Of a stretch of DNA of 5,005 nucleotides, positions 1 through 4,491 are shown one piece after another. The position numbers were made by a program, and so were the translations under genes. This DNA comes from Phycisphaerae bacterium (lineage in GTDB: Bacteria; Planctomycetota; Phycisphaerae; WQYP01): the NCBI GenBank assembly GCA_013044065.1, contig JABEVA010000201.1:1-5005 (forward strand), in the 5' to 3' direction. How positions within the stretch are numbered: position 1 is the first letter of the stretch; every line of letters begins with the position of its first letter. The notes beneath the pieces are model-generated. The model was not told where the DNA came from and searched no databases. It worked only from the letters and a program-made list of their open reading frames with translations.

Positions 1-279
1 ATGTTCTACGGTCGGATCAATGGCTTCCGCGATGCCCTTGCCGGCAGCGCCGCCTACCACAGCCCCGACCACGGCTCCTGCGGCAGCACCCACGACGGTG
101 CCCACCGGTCCGGCCATGGTGCCAACGACCGCACCGGTGGCTGCGCCTCCCGCAACTCCGCCGGTAACCGCTCCTAGACCGGTGCCGACCGGGTGGGAAC
201 CAGCCCGGCCACTAAGTGGATCGCGATGGGCATCGTGCTGGGACTTTTTGGTTTCAGTTTTTTTATCTTCGGTTTTCAT
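1..279 (-). CDS. Glycine-zipper domain protein, N-terminal part (cut by window edge)
   Basis: The 93 visible residues start MKTEDKKTETKKSQHDAHRD, a charged hydrophilic head. A segment at about 29-34 (HPVGTG) follows, then a Gly/Ala-rich stretch at about 34-82 with repeated GxxxG/AxxxG spacing, and finally GKGIAEAIDPTVEH. This order (charged head, HPVGTG, glycine zipper, AEAIDPTVE) matches a widespread family of small uncharacterised bacterial proteins that usually continue past this point with an aromatic-rich tail, so the C-terminus lies beyond base 1. Glycine zippers pack membrane helices, so an association with the envelope is inferred; no signal peptide is visible and the function is unknown. 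The start is fixed by AGGAG at 286-290, six bases before the ATG. The gene is divergent from the cluster beginning at 823. The opposite strand reads as a Pro/Thr/Ala-rich ORF, which is only the shadow of the Gly/Ala codons. Confidence 0.85.
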   Translation of the reverse strand, partial: MKTEDKKTETKKSQHDAHRDPLSGRAGSHPVGTGLGAVTGGVAGGAATGAVVGTMAGPVGTVVGAAAGAVVGAVVGGAAGKGIAEAIDPTVEH

Positions 280-298
280 GGTAAACTCCTAAAAAGAA
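280..298 (-). promoter_or_regulatory. Pyrimidine-rich Shine-Dalgarno leader of the glycine-zipper gene
   Basis: Read on the minus strand, this is TTCTTTTT directly followed by AGGAG and TTTACC before the ATG. The same TTCTTTTTAGGAGTT block precedes the gene at 1949 and a T-extended version precedes the gene at 1398. It fixes the start codon at 279. Confidence 0.7.
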
Positions 299-312
299 CG
301 ATGAAAGAAACA

Positions 313-340
313 TTGGCTCACGAACCGATTCGTGGACCAA
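313..340 (-). promoter_or_regulatory. Inverted repeat in the leader of the glycine-zipper gene
   Basis: TTGG at 313-316 pairs with CCAA at 337-340, and CACGAA at 319-324 pairs with TTCGTG at 329-334 around a four-base loop. Between them are one wobble and one C-A mismatch, so 11 of 12 positions can pair. It lies 34-61 bases upstream of the ATG at 279. It could be an operator or a leader hairpin in the mRNA; no regulator can be named. Confidence 0.4.
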
Positions 341-597
341 AGACGAAATGACAGATATGCAAAGGGCGTACCACGCACCTTCAAGAAGCCCAATTTCGGC
401 GGGGCGATAAGTGTGACAGGACATTGCGGCGTAAGGCGGCCGCTATGGATTTAATGCGGTTCTGTGGCTTATTTGCCCGGTTTTGGCCGCTGGCGGCAGC
501 AGCCAGGACGCGACGGCTGAAATAAAAGAAAAGGAACCGGATATTTGGCGGGGTCCGTCTGCCTTGGGCAAGTACGACAATAAGGCTCGATCAACGG

Positions 598-621
598 CAA
601 AATGTCCCGGCCAAAATGTCC
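598..621. repeat. Tandem direct repeat CAAAATGTCC
   Basis: CAAAATGTCC occurs at 598-607 and again at 612-621, separated by CGGC. The first nine bases recur as both arms of the hairpin at 4457-4487. A 9-mer should be rare in 5 kb, so four copies are unlikely to be chance. They may be regulator binding sites or remnants of transposon ends. Confidence 0.55.
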
Positions 622-732
622 GTGTGTGTCCGTAACTTCGCAATAGCGGCGGTAAGCCTTGAAATTTCGCAACGCCGCGTGCGGCACGGCAATTGCATTA
701 TAGATTTGGCGGCGTGGCGAGAGGTAGGGCTA

Positions 733-773
733 TTATAACAGTGTATATATAAATATTATACAGCTAGTTATAA
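733..773 (+). promoter_or_regulatory. AT-rich nested palindrome upstream of the DUF3309 gene
   Basis: TTATAAC (733-739) is the reverse complement of GTTATAA (767-773), and inside it TGTATA (742-747) is the reverse complement of TATACA (757-762). The two dyads share nearly the same centre. The block is sharply AT-rich compared with its surroundings and ends 49 bases before the ATG at 823. It includes TATTAT (754-759), close to a -10 box, and TATAAT hexamers on the minus strand, so it probably holds a promoter and operator, possibly bidirectional. No good -35 box is visible. Confidence 0.45.
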
Positions 774-822
774 GCGATGAAGGGTATTTAGCCAGTTGCG
801 TTCATTTGAAAGGAGTGCATAT

Positions 823-987
823 ATGGGCTTGATTCTACTAATTATTGTGGTGCTGGTGCTGCTGAGCGTGTTGCCCACGTGGGGTTATTCCCGGCAATGG
901 GGATATGGTCCCAGCGGTGGGTTGGGCGTGATACTGATTATTTTGATCATATTGCTCCTGATGGGCATACTTCCAGGAAGATTTTAA
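823..987 (+). CDS. DUF3309 family small membrane protein
   Basis: This is a 54-residue protein. A hydrophobic helix at 2-17 is followed by the conserved loop LPTWGYSRQWGYGPSGG (17-33), a second hydrophobic helix at about 34-50 and a short PGRF tail. The loop with PTW, YSR, WGYGPSGG and the two flanking helices is the hallmark of the DUF3309 family, whose members are about 50 residues long and of unknown function. The ATG at 823 is chosen because AAAGGAG (809-815) lies seven bases upstream. An in-frame TTG at 796 would add nine non-conserved residues and would put that ribosome-binding site inside the gene. The AT-rich palindrome at 733-773 probably holds its promoter. The next gene starts 37 bases downstream on the same strand, which suggests co-transcription. 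Confidence 0.92.
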   Translation: MGLILLIIVVLVLLSVLPTWGYSRQWGYGPSGGLGVILIILIILLLMGILPGRF

Positions 988-1024
988 TACGTCTGGATAG
1001 GCTGACTTTACGGAAAGGATTACC

Positions 1025-1294
1025 ATGAGAGTGATTTTTACAGTGTTGTTTTTATGTGTGATTGTCTTTGTTGTCGCGGGGTTTTACCTCGGGTGGTTTC
1101 GCGTCTCCGGCGGTCAAGGGGGCGGTAAGTCCCACGTGACCATGACGGTGGACCAGTCAAAAATGAACCACGATAAAGACAAGGTGGTCAACGACGTAAA
1201 GAATATAAAGCCGGCATCCACCAGGCCGGCACCTGTGCATTCCCCGAACAATACCTCGGGTGTATCGTCCACGGATAACCAGATGAATCAATAA
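1025..1294 (+). CDS. Small single-pass membrane protein of unknown function
   Basis: This 89-residue protein begins MRVIFTVLFLCVIVFVVAGF, a membrane helix at about 4-23, followed by YLGWFRVSGG. A hydrophilic region follows with HVTMTVDQSKMNHDKDKVVNDVK (about 37-59), which could form a beta strand and a charged helix, and then a Pro/Ser/Asn/Thr-rich, probably disordered tail. The helix-GWF-VTVD-K/D-rich arrangement resembles small uncharacterised proteins that I associate with planctomycetes, but this is a loose memory and no family name is claimed. The N-terminus could be an uncleaved anchor placing the rest in the periplasm. The start is supported by GGAAAGGA (1012-1019), five bases from the ATG. 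It lies 37 bases after the DUF3309 gene, so the pair is probably an operon. Confidence 0.75.
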   Translation: MRVIFTVLFLCVIVFVVAGFYLGWFRVSGGQGGGKSHVTMTVDQSKMNHDKDKVVNDVKNIKPASTRPAPVHSPNNTSGVSSTDNQMNQ

Positions 1295-1363
1295 GTATGG
1301 GCCGGCAACTTGTTCTCCGTGCGCGATGGCATGGTTCGGTTGCCCCGCCCGATGGAACTTGTG

Positions 1364-1397
1364 TTTTTTTCCTTTTCTTTTTTTTAGGAGTTTTCTC
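1364..1397 (+). promoter_or_regulatory. Polypyrimidine tract and Shine-Dalgarno of the Ig-like lipoprotein gene
   Basis: An unbroken run of 22 pyrimidines (1364-1385, mostly T) leads into AGGAG (1386-1390), seven bases before the ATG at 1398. It is a longer version of the leader seen at 280-298 and 1928-1948. Pyrimidine-rich tracts next to a Shine-Dalgarno can enhance translation through ribosomal protein S1; that role here is inferred. Confidence 0.6.
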
Positions 1398-1781
1398 ATG
1401 AAGTCGAAATTAGGTAACTTGGCCATAGCGGCGGCGTTGGCCGCAACTTTGGGACTTGGCGTGGTGGGCTGTTCGCAGTCCTATCATTCCAATGCCAATG
1501 CTCCGGCCATCAGTGTCAGCACGCAGCACAATACCGTGCAGGTGGGTGAAACCGTTTGGGTGCATGCCACGACCATGAACCTTACCAACAGCAGTATTCA
1601 TTGGAAGGTTACGCCGACGACGGCCACGCTGACCCCCGATAGTTCGCGGGCGGATCAATATGCGAAGTTCACCGCCTCGCAACCGGGCGGCTACGTGGTT
1701 AAGGCGTATGCCAAAACCGGCGATGGCCAATGGGTAACCAGTCGCACCAGCATCAGCGTTGTGGGCGTTGGTAATCAGTAG
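1398..1781 (+). CDS. Ig-like domain lipoprotein
   Basis: This is a 127-residue protein. Residues 1-25 form a lipoprotein signal peptide: MKSK, a hydrophobic Ala/Leu/Gly core, then the lipobox VVGC with Cys25 as the lipidated residue. The mature part has a short Ser/Asn linker (26-36) and one beta-sandwich-like domain (about 37-122). Its features are VQVGETVWVHA (about 47-57), IHWKVTP (67-73), YAKFTASQPGGYVVKAYA (88-105) and a closing strand, which is the pattern of bacterial Ig-like or PKD-like folds (the VGE and W..TP turns, and the GxYxVxA strand). It is probably anchored to the outer membrane facing the periplasm or the surface; no ligand can be named. The ATG at 1398 is chosen because of AGGAG at 1386-1390; longer in-frame versions would destroy the signal peptide. 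It is 103 bases from the upstream gene, so it may be co-transcribed or have its own promoter. Confidence 0.85.
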   Translation: MKSKLGNLAIAAALAATLGLGVVGCSQSYHSNANAPAISVSTQHNTVQVGETVWVHATTMNLTNSSIHWKVTPTTATLTPDSSRADQYAKFTASQPGGYVVKAYAKTGDGQWVTSRTSISVVGVGNQ

Positions 1782-1817
1782 TAGTTTTTGACTCGCGGAG
1801 TACCCGCCGCATCGACT

Positions 1818-1854
1818 CGGCTGCCTCTGGGCCTTTAAGCTTACGGGGCAGCCG
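1818..1854 (+). other. Hairpin between the lipoprotein and the exported Cys/His protein
   Basis: CGGCTGCCTC (1818-1827) pairs with GGGGCAGCCG (1845-1854), ten pairs with one wobble around a 17-base loop. It starts 36 bases after the stop at 1781 and is not followed by a T-run, so it is not a classical terminator. It could be an mRNA processing or attenuation hairpin. Confidence 0.35.
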
Positions 1855-1927
1855 ATGATCCGGTGGTGTTGCGGTCAATACAATACACCGGCGGTTGCTG
1901 ATGGTGGGCACTGGCACGCCAAGTTGG

Positions 1928-1948
1928 TTTCTTTTTAGGAGTTGTGCG
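1928..1948 (+). promoter_or_regulatory. Pyrimidine-rich Shine-Dalgarno leader of the exported Cys/His protein
   Basis: TTTCTTTTT (1928-1936) followed by AGGAG (1937-1941) lies seven bases before the ATG at 1949. The TTCTTTTTAGGAGTT core is identical to that before the glycine-zipper gene. It settles the start at 1949 rather than an in-frame upstream TTG at 1895. Confidence 0.7.
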
Positions 1949-2347
1949 ATGAATCGCAAGTTTATTTCCGCCATTGCTGGTTGTCTTTCCGCTGGTGCGC
2001 TGTGTGGCAGTGCCTTGGCCGTGCCGCTTAAATCGGTCACGGTCAAAGGTCAACTACTGGACATGAACTGCTATTCCGCTCTGGGCTTAACAGGCCGAGT
2101 CCATGGCCGGATGTGCGGCAAAAGATGTCTGTTGTCCGGCGCGCCGGCCGGAATTTTGGTCCATGGCCATGCCTGGGTTCTGGATGCAAACCCCAAGCCA
2201 CTGGCCCCCTATGTCGGCTTGACCATCAAAGCCAAGGGAAAGGAAAATACTCGGGATCATGTGCTGCTGCCGACGATGATTAAGGTGAAATATCATGGCC
2301 ACTGGAAGGCCATCAAACTTATTGAGATTTTTAAGCCCGTGCGGTAG
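1949..2347 (+). CDS. Exported Cys/His-rich protein, possible metal-binding domain
   Basis: This is a 132-residue protein. Residues 1-24 look like a Sec signal peptide (MNRKF, hydrophobic core, SALA) with cleavage before VPLK; Cys12 follows IAG but sits too close to the N-terminus for a likely lipobox. The mature part begins VTVKGQLLDMNCY and carries Asp38, Cys41, His52, Cys56 and Cys60, then GAPAG (64-68), followed by beta strands and a C-terminal KLIEIF. The pattern (strand, GxLxDxxC, HxxxCxxxC, GxPxG, then strands with a lxPyvG...vkakG motif) resembles small periplasmic bacterial proteins of an uncharacterised type. The Cys/His set could bind a metal or form disulfides, but this is inference. 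It follows the lipoprotein gene on the same strand after a 167-base spacer containing a hairpin. Confidence 0.82.
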   Translation: MNRKFISAIAGCLSAGALCGSALAVPLKSVTVKGQLLDMNCYSALGLTGRVHGRMCGKRCLLSGAPAGILVHGHAWVLDANPKPLAPYVGLTIKAKGKENTRDHVLLPTMIKVKYHGHWKAIKLIEIFKPVR

Positions 2348-2353
2348 TAAATA

Positions 2354-2473
2354 ATGAAACCTAACAGTGCAGCGCGACTGGCGTGGACACCGGTTTTTGA
2401 TTTGGATGTTGATGCATTGCCCAGGAGATTTCGAAATGGCTATAAAGACAAACCTCCTTGGGCGCAGGCGTAG
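2354..2473 (+). CDS. Possible 39-residue micro-ORF directly after the exported protein
   Basis: The ATG lies six bases after the tandem stops TAG-TAA-side of the upstream gene and in the same frame, giving a peptide beginning MKPNSAARLAWTPVFDLDVD and ending PPWAQA. It has no good Shine-Dalgarno of its own, so translation would depend on re-initiation by ribosomes leaving the gene at 1949. The Arg/Lys/Pro/Trp-containing C-terminal half looks protein-like, but the length is within chance and no family is recognised. It overlaps the alternative micro-ORF at 2436-2507 in another frame, so at most one of the two is likely to be real. Confidence 0.25.
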   Translation: MKPNSAARLAWTPVFDLDVDALPRRFRNGYKDKPPWAQA

Positions 2474-2507
2474 TCGTCATAATCGGGCGCAATGGTCATA
2501 CTGTTGA
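2436..2507 (+). CDS. Possible 23-residue Arg-rich micro-ORF
   Basis: The ATG at 2436 has AGGAG (2423-2427) eight bases upstream and encodes MAIKTNLLGRRRSRHNRAQW followed by SYC and a stop. Six arginines make it strongly basic. It ends 27 bases before the terminator hairpin at 2535, a position expected for the last gene of a transcript. Against it are its very short length and the overlap with the 39-residue frame starting at 2354. It could also be a leader peptide. Confidence 0.25.
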   Translation: MAIKTNLLGRRRSRHNRAQWSYC

Positions 2508-2534
2508 CTCTCTTCCTCCCTCCCTTCCGTTTCC

Positions 2535-2575
2535 ATGTGGAGGTTCACGCACGGTGGACCTCCACATTATTTTTG
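2535..2575 (+). terminator. Rho-independent terminator closing the 823-2347 cluster
   Basis: ATGTGGAGGTTCAC (2535-2548) pairs with the segment at 2554-2567 (14 pairs, one wobble; the outer ten are perfect) around a five-base loop GCACG. It is followed by TATTTTT. This is a strong hairpin with a T-run on the plus strand, about 190 bases after the stop at 2347. It separates the envelope-protein cluster from the YHS gene. Confidence 0.7.
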
Positions 2576-2580
2576 GTAAC

Positions 2581-2723
2581 CGTTCACGGGGTAAAAAGCC
2601 TACAAATTAAGGAAAATAGGCAAATGTTAGAGGCCGTCCGAGCAAAAAATTCGCCAAAATCGAGCGTATAGGGCTGCGATCCATCATTTTTTTGGCTAAT
2701 TTCGCCGCTTTTGCTCGTGAACG
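2581..2723 (+). promoter_or_regulatory. Structured leader upstream of the YHS gene
   Basis: The core is CGAGCAAAA (2639-2647) pairing with TTTTGCTCG (2709-2717), continued inside by AATT (2648-2651) with AATT (2698-2701) and GCCAAAA (2653-2659) with TTTTGGC (2690-2696): 20 base pairs with one mismatch and one seven-base bulge. A smaller hairpin (GCCTA 2598-2602 with TAGGC 2617-2621) and a possible closing stem (CGTTCACG 2581-2588 with CGTGAACG 2716-2723) could complete a three-way junction. The outer stem and the small hairpin could be chance; the core is better supported. The structure ends 27 bases before the ATG. No promoter placing it inside the mRNA was found. Confidence 0.4.
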
Positions 2724-2750
2724 ATTGCATTTTTTGAAAGGAATATTCCC

Positions 2751-2936
2751 ATGAAAGAATCGAAACCTATTACCAAAGACCCGGTTTGTGGAATGCCCGT
2801 GGACGAAGCCACCGCTGTTCATACCCGGCGCGACGGAAAGACCTTTTACTTTTGCAGTGACAACTGTCTGCAGAAATTTATTTCTGGCCCGGCCGGATCC
2901 AAACCGAAAGGCAAGTCGGGCGGCTGCTGTGGATAA
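2751..2936 (+). CDS. Stand-alone YHS-domain protein
   Basis: This is a 61-residue protein with a YHS domain spanning about residues 8-45. It has KDPVCGMPVD (9-18, Cys13), a basic turn HTRRDGKTFYF (24-34) and the paired cysteines of FCSDNCLQKF (Cys35, Cys39). YHS/TRASH-like domains use these three cysteines to hold a metal ion and occur in copper-transporting ATPases, mercury and heavy-metal proteins and as single-domain proteins. There is no signal peptide, so it should be cytoplasmic. After the domain comes a Gly/Lys linker and a terminal GGCCG whose two extra cysteines (59, 60) could add metal or thiol binding. The start has GAAAGGA upstream (about 2735-2741). It is probably a small metal carrier or sensor, but no metal resistance gene lies beside it to say which metal. 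The folded leader at 2581-2723 may regulate it. Confidence 0.9.
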   Translation: MKESKPITKDPVCGMPVDEATAVHTRRDGKTFYFCSDNCLQKFISGPAGSKPKGKSGGCCG

Positions 2937-3155
2937 CAGCGACGGGATGCCAGTGCAAGCTAAACTCTGGTGTGGGATGTCCGTGGCGGGAAATCACGAC
3001 TACAGGCCGCCAACATGGTACGTCGTGAGAAAGGATCAGCGATGGCAAAGCGTACCATTCCACAGCATGTGGGCTTCATTTCCGCCGCGTGCCATGCCAG
3101 CATCCCCATTTTCCATATAACGGCTTGAATCCGCAGGTTCGGCCGGTTTACATGG

Positions 3156-3590
3156 TTATTTTGCAACCGGGTGTTGCTTTTGGACCTGGCGTAAATATAT
3201 CACAATATCCACAATATCCTGATGGGTCAGGGCGAGATTGCCACCCTTGGGCGGCATAGCGATTTTGCGTTTATCCTTGGGATTGTTCGAGGGGCGGCCA
3301 CGCTCGATAAAAGCCACGAGTTGAGCATTGGTGCGGACTTTGAGAAAGTTGTCGGTTTGTAAATCCGGTCCGACATTCTTAATCGGAAACTCTTTGGATA
3401 GGCCCTCCCCCTGAATGCCGTGGCATCTGGCGCAGTTGGCCGCAAACAATGCCTGGCCGCGGGTGGCCGCGCCCGGAGGTGGCGTTATCTTCAGGGTCGT
3501 CGGCTTGGTAGCGGCGTGCGGGGCTCTTGCCGCCGAATCACGCTTGCAACCGCCCAATGTTGTGCAACCGATGGCCAGAGCGCAGATCAC
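3156..3590 (-). CDS. Lipoprotein-type mono-haem cytochrome c
   Basis: With the GTG at 3590 this is a 144-residue protein. The sequence ICALAIGCTTLGGC looks like the end of a lipoprotein signal peptide with Cys15 lipidated. An Ala/Pro/Thr linker (about 16-42) leads to a class I cytochrome c domain: TRGQALFAANCARCHG (43-58) with haem-binding C53-x-x-C56-H57, GPDLQ (74-78), AMPPKGG (111-117) supplying the likely axial Met112, and the C-terminal helix HQDIVDIVIYLRQVQ (123-137). It should be an electron carrier attached to the membrane on the periplasmic side. The start is uncertain: the reading frame stays open upstream and encodes NQNRTARSIPTGLAV, which would give the signal peptide its missing basic head, but no ATG, GTG or TTG lies there in frame. 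A CTG at 3635 would fit. The gene converges on the YHS gene and is separated from the upstream minus-strand gene by a terminator. Confidence 0.92.
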   Translation of the reverse strand: MICALAIGCTTLGGCKRDSAARAPHAATKPTTLKITPPPGAATRGQALFAANCARCHGIQGEGLSKEFPIKNVGPDLQTDNFLKVRTNAQLVAFIERGRPSNNPKDKRKIAMPPKGGNLALTHQDIVDIVIYLRQVQKQHPVAK

Positions 3591-3680
3591 CGCCAGACCC
3601 GTGGGAATGGATCGTGCTGTGCGGTTTTGATTCAGGGTGGACTCAAGTTTGAAGTAGATACCTGTACCTTCGCCGGGGTA

Positions 3681-3717
3681 AACAAAGCAGCATAGGCATT
3701 GGCTATGCTGCTTTGTT
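3681..3717 (-). terminator. Perfect 15-bp terminator hairpin after the disordered-protein gene
   Basis: AACAAAGCAGCATAG (3681-3695) is the exact reverse complement of 3703-3717, with a seven-base loop. On the minus strand it begins 19 bases after the stop at 3737, and its 3' arm ends CTTTGTTT, giving the U-rich tail of an intrinsic terminator. It would end transcription before the cytochrome gene, so the latter needs its own promoter in the short interval from about 3680 to its start. The hairpin is symmetrical enough to work in both directions. Confidence 0.8.
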
Positions 3718-3736
3718 ATGTTGCCGCTTGGCGCTG

Positions 3737-4237
3737 CTACAACGCCGGGGAGCGCATGGCACGTGCTCGCTTGGTGGCCCGTACCCGACTCTCCCAGCCA
3801 TCTTTAGGGGACTCCTGGAACGGCGCTTTCATGGCCGCTTCTTCTTTCTCGTCTTCATCGTCGGCTTGGGAATCGGTTAGTTGAGCTTCAAGCTCCAGGA
3901 TTGGCTCATTCTTGCTTACGTTCTTGCGGCGGGTGTAAGGCTTGGGACCGCGGTTCATGCCCGGTGATTCAACTGCATGACCGGGAACTGTGGGACCGGC
4001 CCCGTGACCATTTTCATGCGACTGACCCGGCTTGCGCTGGCCGCGATTATCACGATCGGTTTGGCCGGGTTTGCTCTGGTGGCCAGGGCGCATTTCGTTG
4101 GGGTCGCTTTTTTGTCGATCCGGCTGCTTTTCGGCGGATCCACGGGGCTGGGCGGATTGTCGGTCAATGGGGTCGCCTTTGATTTGCGGCCCGCTATGAT
4201 GGCCTGGGTGGAGCGACTGGTTTTTTGTCCTTGGCAT
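3737..4237 (-). CDS. Disordered, highly charged protein of unknown function
   Basis: This 166-residue protein has no cysteine, one Trp (148) and one Tyr (101). Residues 1-105 are rich in Gln, Gly, Pro, His, Arg, Lys and Asp, with repeated short motifs such as GDP, QPxG and RPGHQSKPGQ. A short segment EPILELEAQLT (111-121) may form a helix and runs into an acidic stretch DDEDEKEEAA (126-135). The C-terminus is basic (RVRATKRARAMR, 151-162). No known domain is recognised; the composition suggests an intrinsically disordered protein, perhaps stress-related or binding nucleic acid, but this is a guess. The start is well supported by AAGGAG (4245-4250) seven bases upstream of the ATG, and a strong terminator lies 19 bases after the stop. 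The opposite strand contains a hydrophobic-looking ORF, judged to be a shadow. Confidence 0.75.
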   Translation of the reverse strand: MPRTKNQSLHPGHHSGPQIKGDPIDRQSAQPRGSAEKQPDRQKSDPNEMRPGHQSKPGQTDRDNRGQRKPGQSHENGHGAGPTVPGHAVESPGMNRGPKPYTRRKNVSKNEPILELEAQLTDSQADDEDEKEEAAMKAPFQESPKDGWESRVRATKRARAMRSPAL

Positions 4238-4452
4238 GGTACTACTCCTTGAACGTCAAAAGATTTCGCTACGGATGGCCGGTGGGAACATCGTCAGGTG
4301 CGTGTTGGCTGTGTGCAGGGAGGGTAATATCCCCGACCACCTCAACTTGCGAGCGGTGACAGCGCATTAACTAAATGCAAGCGGTATGCCAATGGGTGGA
4401 TGTGCCGACAACCACCGTTGGTGCCGATTCAGGGTGGGCAGAGTCCTGCGGC

Positions 4453-4491
4453 GGCTGGACAAAATGTCGTGGTGTGACATTTTGTCCGGCC
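4453..4491. repeat. Perfect inverted repeat built from CAAAATGTC
   Basis: GGACAAAATGTC (4457-4468) is the exact reverse complement of 4476-4487, with loop GTGGTGT; GGCT/GGCC flanks extend it to 16 pairs including one wobble. Each arm contains CAAAATGTC, the motif seen twice at 598-621. There is no T-run, so a terminator is unlikely. It could be a binding site for a dimeric regulator or a transposon end remnant. Confidence 0.65.

Larger units (their letters stand above)
280..822. other. Gene-free divergent intergenic region
   Basis: No convincing gene lies here. Minus-strand open frames at about 443-687 lack a ribosome-binding site and show no recognisable protein character. The stretch holds the leader of the glycine-zipper gene with a 28-base dyad (313-340), a direct repeat of CAAAATGTCC (598-621), GC-rich self-complementary patches around 640-690, and an AT-rich nested palindrome (733-773) just upstream of the DUF3309 gene. 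Promoters for both divergent genes are expected here, but no clear -35/-10 pair can be assigned by eye. Confidence 0.6.

Noticed and set aside
20..292. Plus-strand 90-residue Pro/Thr/Ala-rich ORF
   Set aside because: It is the antisense shadow of the Gly/Ala codons of the glycine-zipper gene, which has the proper ribosome-binding site and family sequence.
443..687. Two overlapping minus-strand ORFs in the divergent spacer
   Set aside because: There is no Shine-Dalgarno, one starts at a non-ATG codon, they show no domain character, and they run through the CAAAATGTCC repeats.
2504..2509. TTGACT as a -35 box for the YHS gene
   Set aside because: No -10-like hexamer lies at 16-18 bases, and the terminator hairpin immediately follows.
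3015..3058. 8-base inverted repeat ATGGTACG / CGTACCAT
   Set aside because: An 8-base repeat at this spacing is expected a few times by chance in 5 kb.
3042..3128. 28-residue plus-strand ORF with AAAGGA six bases upstream
   Set aside because: It is too short, has no recognisable sequence, and points into the convergent cytochrome gene; a chance Shine-Dalgarno match is likely.
2788..3166. Plus and minus ORFs overlapping and following the YHS gene
   Set aside because: They are in other frames across a clear YHS gene or lack a ribosome-binding site; the residues look random.
3977..4252. Plus-strand ORF encoding a hydrophobic, membrane-like sequence
   Set aside because: It is antisense to the disordered-protein gene, whose start has AAGGAG and whose end has a terminator; hydrophobic shadows are typical opposite hydrophilic codons.
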